Assembly (NCBI GenBank): GCA_964645405.1
Contig: CAZYCA010000034.1
Span: 76,016 to 140,015 of the forward strand
Source: JAMWDF01 sp964645405
GTDB taxonomy: Bacteria > Ratteibacteria > UBA8468 > B48-G9 > DSTR01
Direction: 5' to 3'
DNA: 64,000 nt
Shown piece by piece: positions 60,644 through 64,000 of the stretch (position 1 is its first letter; each line of letters opens with the position of its first letter). Both the position numbers and the translations under genes were made by a program. The notes under the pieces were generated by a model. That model was not told where the DNA came from, made no database searches, and worked only from the letters and a program-made list of their open reading frames with translations.

Positions 60644-62011
60644 GTGAAAACGAATATCAGAGTAGTGGAGACAAGAGTTAGTTTTTCTGAAGAGAAAGCC
60701 CGTGTACCTCTTAAGTTTGGTAAGGTAGTGATGGAAAAAGCCACCTATACTGAAGTAGAAGTCACCGTGGAAAACCAGGCTGGCAAGACTGCTAAAGGCT
60801 ATGGTGGAATCTTTCTTTCTGATGTCTGGGCTTTCCCCACTGCAGCCATCAGCCATGAGGAAAAAGACAGGGCGATGCGGGAATTCGTCAGTTTGTTTGC
60901 CAGCCGGTTAACCACAGTTGGTAAGTACCAGCACCCGATAGAACTTTTTTTAACTTTAGAATCAGAAATACCAGAACTTTGTAAGCAAATAACCAGCCGT
61001 TTTAACTTTTCTGAACCTTTCCCTCTTTTAGCCGGTCTGGTCTGCGCCTCACCCTCTGACGCCGCGGTACATGATGCCTTTGGTCAGGTCAACAGTATCT
61101 GCAGCTATAACGGCTATGGTCCGGAACACTGGAGAGAACTTTCTTCTTTCCTTGGTCCTGATTTTAAAGGGAAATATCTCTCTGCCTATCTGAGAAAAAA
61201 CTATCAGCAAAAGATTCCGGTTTTCCATCTGGTAGGCGGTCTGGATAAACTCTGGGAAAAAGAAGTGACAGATTCTGACCCTCAGGACGGATTACCTGTT
61301 TCTCTGGAAAAGTGGGTGGAGGCAGAAAGACTTTTCTGTTTAAAAGTGAAACTCCGGGGAAATGACCTGGACTGGGATGTCACCAGAACCATAGAAGTCT
61401 CTGAAGTTGCTCACCAGGTCTACAGGAAACTGCAGGAAAATAAGAAAATTTTTCTTTCCCTGGATACCAACGAGGTCTGTGAAAGTCCTGATTACATCAT
61501 AGAGTTGCTTAACCGCATCAGAGAAGAAAACGACCAGACCTACCAGGAAATTCTTTTTGTGGAGCAACCAACCGGCCGTGATTTGAACCGGTTTGCCTTT
61601 GACATGAGCGGTATCGCTGCTTTAAAACCTGTCCTGGTAGATGAAAGTCTCACCGGCATAAAAGAGTTTTATCGGGCTAAAGAATTAAAATGGTCTGGTC
61701 TGGCTTTAAAAACCTGTAAGTGTCACTCTCTGGAATTACTTCTGGTAGCGCTGGCCAGCCAGCACAAAATGCCTTACACCATCCAGGACCTCACCAATCC
61801 CAAACTGGCTCTTATCCACTCAGCTGGCTTTGCTGGCCGGACCTATCCGATGATGGGTGTGGAAGCCAATGCCAGTCAGTTTTTCCCTTCCTCTTCAGAA
61901 ATGGAAAGTAGGATCCATCCCGGGATTTTCTCCAGAAAGTCCGGTTTTCTTGATTTATCTACCCTGGGACTAACTGGTTTAGGCTACCGCAGAGAAGAAA
62001 TGGGAAAGTAA
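60644..62011 (+). CDS. enolase-superfamily (mandelate racemase/muconate lactonizing-like) enzyme
   Basis: 455 residues from GTG, with GGAGGT five bases ahead. The capping domain starts RVVETRVSFSEEKARVPLKF. The barrel has Lys in LFCLKVKLRGNDLDW, Asp in FLSLDTNEVCESPD, Glu in LFVEQPTGRDLN, an acid in PVLVDESLTGIKEF and a Lys in LALKTCKCHSLELL, the metal-ligand set of the superfamily. These enzymes abstract a proton next to a carboxylate: dehydratase, racemase or epimerase of a sugar acid. A sugar-acid dehydratase would fit the saccharolytic surroundings. It is a single gene. Confidence 0.85.
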   Translation: MKTNIRVVETRVSFSEEKARVPLKFGKVVMEKATYTEVEVTVENQAGKTAKGYGGIFLSDVWAFPTAAISHEEKDRAMREFVSLFASRLTTVGKYQHPIELFLTLESEIPELCKQITSRFNFSEPFPLLAGLVCASPSDAAVHDAFGQVNSICSYNGYGPEHWRELSSFLGPDFKGKYLSAYLRKNYQQKIPVFHLVGGLDKLWEKEVTDSDPQDGLPVSLEKWVEAERLFCLKVKLRGNDLDWDVTRTIEVSEVAHQVYRKLQENKKIFLSLDTNEVCESPDYIIELLNRIREENDQTYQEILFVEQPTGRDLNRFAFDMSGIAALKPVLVDESLTGIKEFYRAKELKWSGLALKTCKCHSLELLLVALASQHKMPYTIQDLTNPKLALIHSAGFAGRTYPMMGVEANASQFFPSSSEMESRIHPGIFSRKSGFLDLSTLGLTGLGYRREEMGK

Positions 62012-62040
62012 GCACTATTTCTTTTTATGCTCACAGCTGA

Positions 62041-62463
62041 TTACTTTTCTCTTAGAATTTCCAGGGTCAGATCATCCTTTTTTCCGGAGAAGAACTTCTT
62101 CAATGCACGTTCAAAAATGGAATCAGGACCAGCTACGAGAGCAAAAAGTGTCAAGGAAGATTTCAGTTTCAGATTATCCGGATAACCAAAAATATCCTCC
62201 GCTGCCAGTCCTTCTAAATCCAGCAGTATCCGGGTACACTCCTTTAACCTTTCACCCAGAACAGGATGGGATAGATACTTTTGGGCTTCCTCTAAATTTC
62301 TAATGGCATAGTATTGAGAAACAGGACTTTTTCCCGGACCTTCTATCTGGGGAAAGATAAACCACATCCAGTGGGTACGCTTTTTCCCGTTTTTCAGTTC
62401 TGAGACAACTTTCTGGTAAACACCTTCCTGTGCCTGAAGAAACCGCTGCCACTTATCCTCCAT
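62041..62463 (-). CDS. DUF1810 family protein
   Basis: 140 residues. RFLQAQEGVYQKVVSELKNG, KRTHWMWFIFPQIEGPGKSP, and SQYYAIRNLEEAQKYLSHPV are the DUF1810 signature; the structure of members is all-helical and the function unknown. GAGGTGGTGAAG before the ATG at 62463 decides this over the GTG at 62472. The upstream DUF2905 gene ends 2 bases before it. Confidence 0.93.
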   Translation of the reverse strand: MEDKWQRFLQAQEGVYQKVVSELKNGKKRTHWMWFIFPQIEGPGKSPVSQYYAIRNLEEAQKYLSHPVLGERLKECTRILLDLEGLAAEDIFGYPDNLKLKSSLTLFALVAGPDSIFERALKKFFSGKKDDLTLEILREK

Positions 62464-62465
62464 CT

Positions 62466-62678
62466 TCACCACCTCTTCAGCAGATTCAAAAGAAGAGTGA
62501 GAAGCAGGCTGAGTAAAAGCATAGAACTTATGGGAATAAAGATTTTCGTCCGTTCAGTCTCAATTCTGATGTCTCCCGGAAGTTTACCAAACCAGCTTAC
62601 CAGCCAGGGTGCCAGGTTAAGAATTAAACCCAGAGCCACCAGGATAGCACCAACCATGATAAACCAGCGACCAGGCAT
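62466..62678 (-). CDS. DUF2905 family small membrane protein
   Basis: 70 residues with two helices: FIMVGAILVALGLILNL and ISSMLLLSLLLTLLLNLL, separated by the conserved loop WFGKLPGDIRIE and KIFIPISSM. This order (W-F-G-K/R-L-P-G-D-I) is the DUF2905 signature. Function unknown. GGAGTGAAAA precedes the ATG, only 3 bases after the sialidase stop. Confidence 0.93.
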   Translation of the reverse strand: MPGRWFIMVGAILVALGLILNLAPWLVSWFGKLPGDIRIETERTKIFIPISSMLLLSLLLTLLLNLLKRW

Positions 62679-62681
62679 TTT

Positions 62682-63701
62682 TCACTCCATTTCTAAACAG
62701 GTAAAAGTGATAAACTTATAATTACCTCTTTCCCAGAGAATTCCTAACTTGTTTTGACCCAGATATTTTACACTGGAGTAAGCAGCCGGGCCTTCAGCAA
62801 CAAGATACTCCTTCCTCCAGGTCCTTCCCCCATCAGAACTTGCTCTTAATACCAGATTGTTACGACCAGGTCCCCGGGGACCGCTCCAGAAAAGATACTT
62901 TTTCTTCTCGAAAGTCACCGCTTCCAGACCACAACAGACCGCCGTCACCTTCTGACCGCAAGAAGCTGGTGTCCAGGTTTTCCCGCCATCAGTACTCAGC
63001 GCCACCCCGCGATATTCACTCTTTTCCTGTCGGAAATCAAAAAGTATCAGGTTGTTATTTAACTGGGCTAACTGGCCTTCGTTGCCATTAATACTGTTAG
63101 GAACAAAACCACCACACTGCCAGCTTTTTCCTCCATCTTCACTGAAGACAACAAAGACAGCATGGGGTTCATATTTCCAGCAGGGGACAAGAAGCCTTCC
63201 TGAAGCATCCTGGATAGCCCCACCGGGTCCGGCAACAGTGCACCGCCAGGTTTCTTCATCCATTTTCCGGCAGAAACTGGTGATATCAGCAGGTGATGAC
63301 CAGCTGCTACCCGCATCATCACTGTAACGGAGAAGGTTAACAATATCCTGAGTTCCTGGTCGGCTGGTATGAGAACCTTTTCCCGGCTGACAGCGAAGAT
63401 AATGTAGCCAGATTCTACCTGTTTTTCTATCCAGAACCGGCGCGGGGTTTCCAGCTGACCAGAAAGGTAAACTTTCTTCTATTATTATGGTTTCTGTCCA
63501 GGAGATTCCGCCATCAAAACTTCTTTTCAGCAGCAAATCAATCTGGTTATCAGGTGTCCCCGGGTCACCGGAATTGAATTTCCGGCCCTCACAAAAGGAC
63601 AAAAGAGTCCCATCCGCTGCCTGAAGGAAAACAGGAATTCTATAGGTATGGTAACCGCCCTCACCAGAGACAAAGACATCCCGGGAAAATTTCACCACCA
63701 T
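62682..63701 (-). CDS. sialidase/neuraminidase-like BNR-repeat enzyme (GH33-like), cytoplasmic
   Basis: 339 residues. YHTYRIPVF near 20 (Arg of the triad), CEGRKFNSGDPGTPDNQ, five Asp boxes of form S-x-D-x-G-x-S/T-W (SFDGGISW, SDDAGSSW, SEDGGKSW, STDGGKTW, SSDGGRTW at about 61, 127, 187, 236 and 288), and an acid in INGNEGQLAQL with Tyr in AAYSSVKYL. The sugar could be sialic acid or another acid-bearing sugar. No signal peptide. A TTG at 63704 is also in frame, but the ATG at 63701 is preferred. It has no ribosome binding site and its promoter is 7 bases ahead. Confidence 0.85.
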   Translation of the reverse strand: MVVKFSRDVFVSGEGGYHTYRIPVFLQAADGTLLSFCEGRKFNSGDPGTPDNQIDLLLKRSFDGGISWTETIIIEESLPFWSAGNPAPVLDRKTGRIWLHYLRCQPGKGSHTSRPGTQDIVNLLRYSDDAGSSWSSPADITSFCRKMDEETWRCTVAGPGGAIQDASGRLLVPCWKYEPHAVFVVFSEDGGKSWQCGGFVPNSINGNEGQLAQLNNNLILFDFRQEKSEYRGVALSTDGGKTWTPASCGQKVTAVCCGLEAVTFEKKKYLFWSGPRGPGRNNLVLRASSDGGRTWRKEYLVAEGPAAYSSVKYLGQNKLGILWERGNYKFITFTCLEME

Positions 63702-63708
63702 CAAATTA

Positions 63709-63736
63709 ATCTTAACATTAAAAAAATAATTTGCAA
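63709..63736 (-). promoter_or_regulatory. promoter of the sialidase-DUF2905-DUF1810 operon, close to the start codon
   Basis: Minus strand TTGCAA (63731-63736), 16 bases, TAAGAT (63709-63714); only 7 bases separate it from the ATG, and no ribosome binding site is present. Confidence 0.5.
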
Positions 63737-63765
63737 TTACTGCCTGACACCCGTTATCCTTTTAC

Positions 63766-63794
63766 TTGGCAATTTTCCTGACTTCAGGTAAACT
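63766..63794 (+). promoter_or_regulatory. promoter of tRNA-Pro
   Basis: TTGGCA at 63766-63771, 17 bases, TAAACT at 63789-63794; the mature tRNA begins 12 bases later. Confidence 0.55.
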
Positions 63795-63806
63795 ACTAAT
63801 AAACTT

Positions 63807-63882
63807 CGGGGCGTGGCGCAGTCCGGTTCAGCGCACCAGAATGGGGTTCTGGGGGTCCTCGGTTCAAATCCGAGCGCCCCGA
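63807..63882 (+). tRNA. tRNA-Pro (anticodon GGG)
   Basis: Full cloverleaf: acceptor CGGGGCG/CGCCCCG, D-stem GCGC/GCGC, anticodon stem CCAGA/TCTGG with loop ATGGGGT (GGG at 63843-63845), T-stem CTCGG/CCGAG with loop TTCAAAT, discriminator A. The CCA end is not encoded. Codon read: CCC (and CCU). Confidence 0.95.
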
Positions 63883-63895
63883 TTAAGCAGGTATA

Positions 63896-63941
63896 TTCCG
63901 GGCACATCGTTAACACAATCTTCCGGGCACATGGTTTACAC
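63896..63941 (+). repeat. two direct 21-bp repeats at the IS end
   Basis: Both copies start TTCCGGGCACAT and match at 19 of 21 positions, with a 25-bp period. Probably transposase binding sites. Confidence 0.75.
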
Positions 63942-63977
63942 CTTATGGTATATTAACCTCTTACAAGGGAGAGGAAT

Positions 63978-64000
63978 ATGCCATGGAGGGAGACAGGTGT
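63978..64000 (+). CDS. start of an IS481-like transposase (partial)
   Basis: ATG preceded by AAGGGAGAGG; codons read M-P-W-R-E-T-G before the window ends. The short peptide is a frequent start of IS481-family transposases; with seven residues the call depends on the repeats upstream. Confidence 0.5.

Larger units (their letters stand above)
63893..64000 (+). mobile_element. left end of an IS481-like insertion sequence (cut by the window edge)
   Basis: A pair of 21-bp repeats (63896-63916 and 63921-63941) is followed by a gene start MPWRETG, the N-terminus common in IS481-family transposases. The reverse complement of the repeat begins GTGTAAACCATGTGCC, resembling IS481 ends. The exact border, target duplication and right end cannot be seen. 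It lies 10 bases or so after the tRNA-Pro gene. Confidence 0.6.

Noticed and set aside
62103..62303. 66-codon plus-strand frame within DUF1810
   Set aside because: It is antisense to a well-supported gene and has no independent support.
1..64000. CRISPR arrays, rRNA genes, phage or toxin-antitoxin modules
   Set aside because: I saw no regularly spaced repeats, rRNA-like sequence, phage structural genes or TA pairs; only the IS end at the right edge is mobile.

Overview
The window reads as the genome of an uncultivated, Gram-negative, probably anaerobic bacterium. The outer membrane is implied by a patatin-Omp85 (PlpD-like) protein, a DUF1302 barrel, a LolA-like lipoprotein-sorting protein and several lipoproteins. 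Anaerobic metabolism is suggested by V-type ATPase subunits, a two-subunit 2-oxoacid:ferredoxin oxidoreductase, and MttB-like and URO-D-like methyltransferases of the corrinoid world. Many Gfo/Idh dehydrogenases, creatininase-family and URO-D proteins, and glycoside hydrolases of families 2, 29, 31 and 33 resemble what is seen in PVC, Omnitrophota and neighbouring candidate phyla; that placement is an inference and the phylum is not fixed by the sequence. The DNA is very gene-dense. Genes commonly overlap by ATGA, several convergent pairs overlap at their stops, and Shine-Dalgarno sites are usually clear AGGAGG-type.

Layout, left: the tail of a probable FAD-dependent oxidoreductase followed by two paralogous beta-propeller genes (2-2775, +); a lipid pair of SYLF protein and PlpD-type patatin (2763-5715, -); a Gfo/Idh, nitrilase and PHP cluster (5796-8381, +); a pair of unrecognised secreted proteins (8378-11500, -); small membrane and stress proteins; a ZIP metal transporter; PiT phosphate uptake with its DUF47 partner; and a minus-strand run of V-ATPase F and A, a secreted GH2 and two GT-C-like membrane glycosyltransferases (15248-22738). 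About 1 kb with no convincing gene follows (22774-23736).

Middle: a Zn/Mn ABC uptake operon with a His-rich outer-membrane protein (23737-27716); an operon of a TlpA-like thioredoxin fused to a CcmH-like cysteine module plus an ABC-2 exporter (27768-30325); a broken sulfatase gene (30508-32023); a URO-D methyltransferase; a four-gene lipid-handling operon of acyl-CoA ligase, RND exporter, LolA-like protein and DUF1302 barrel (33283-39320); and GH31. A minus-strand operon from one good promoter encodes a DUF1318 lipoprotein, the ferredoxin oxidoreductase, DUF1614, RadC and a pyruvate kinase lacking its C-terminal domain (41431-46179).

Right: a compact six-gene operon of ROK regulator, DegT aminotransferase, alanine dehydrogenase, creatininase-family hydrolase, MttB-like methyltransferase and GH29 fucosidase (46248-53291); a TolB-like lipoprotein; a transglutaminase; a second URO-D protein; an HD hydrolase; a Gfo/Idh-queE-queC operon; an enolase-superfamily enzyme; DUF1810, DUF2905 and a sialidase; tRNA-Pro(GGG); and the left end of an IS481-like insertion sequence at the window edge. 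The common theme is breakdown of decorated glycans and methylated small molecules plus envelope lipid transport. The most unusual items are the ROK-to-fucosidase operon, the thioredoxin-CcmH fusion with its exporter, the split V-ATPase, and three promoters that appear to give leaderless mRNAs.
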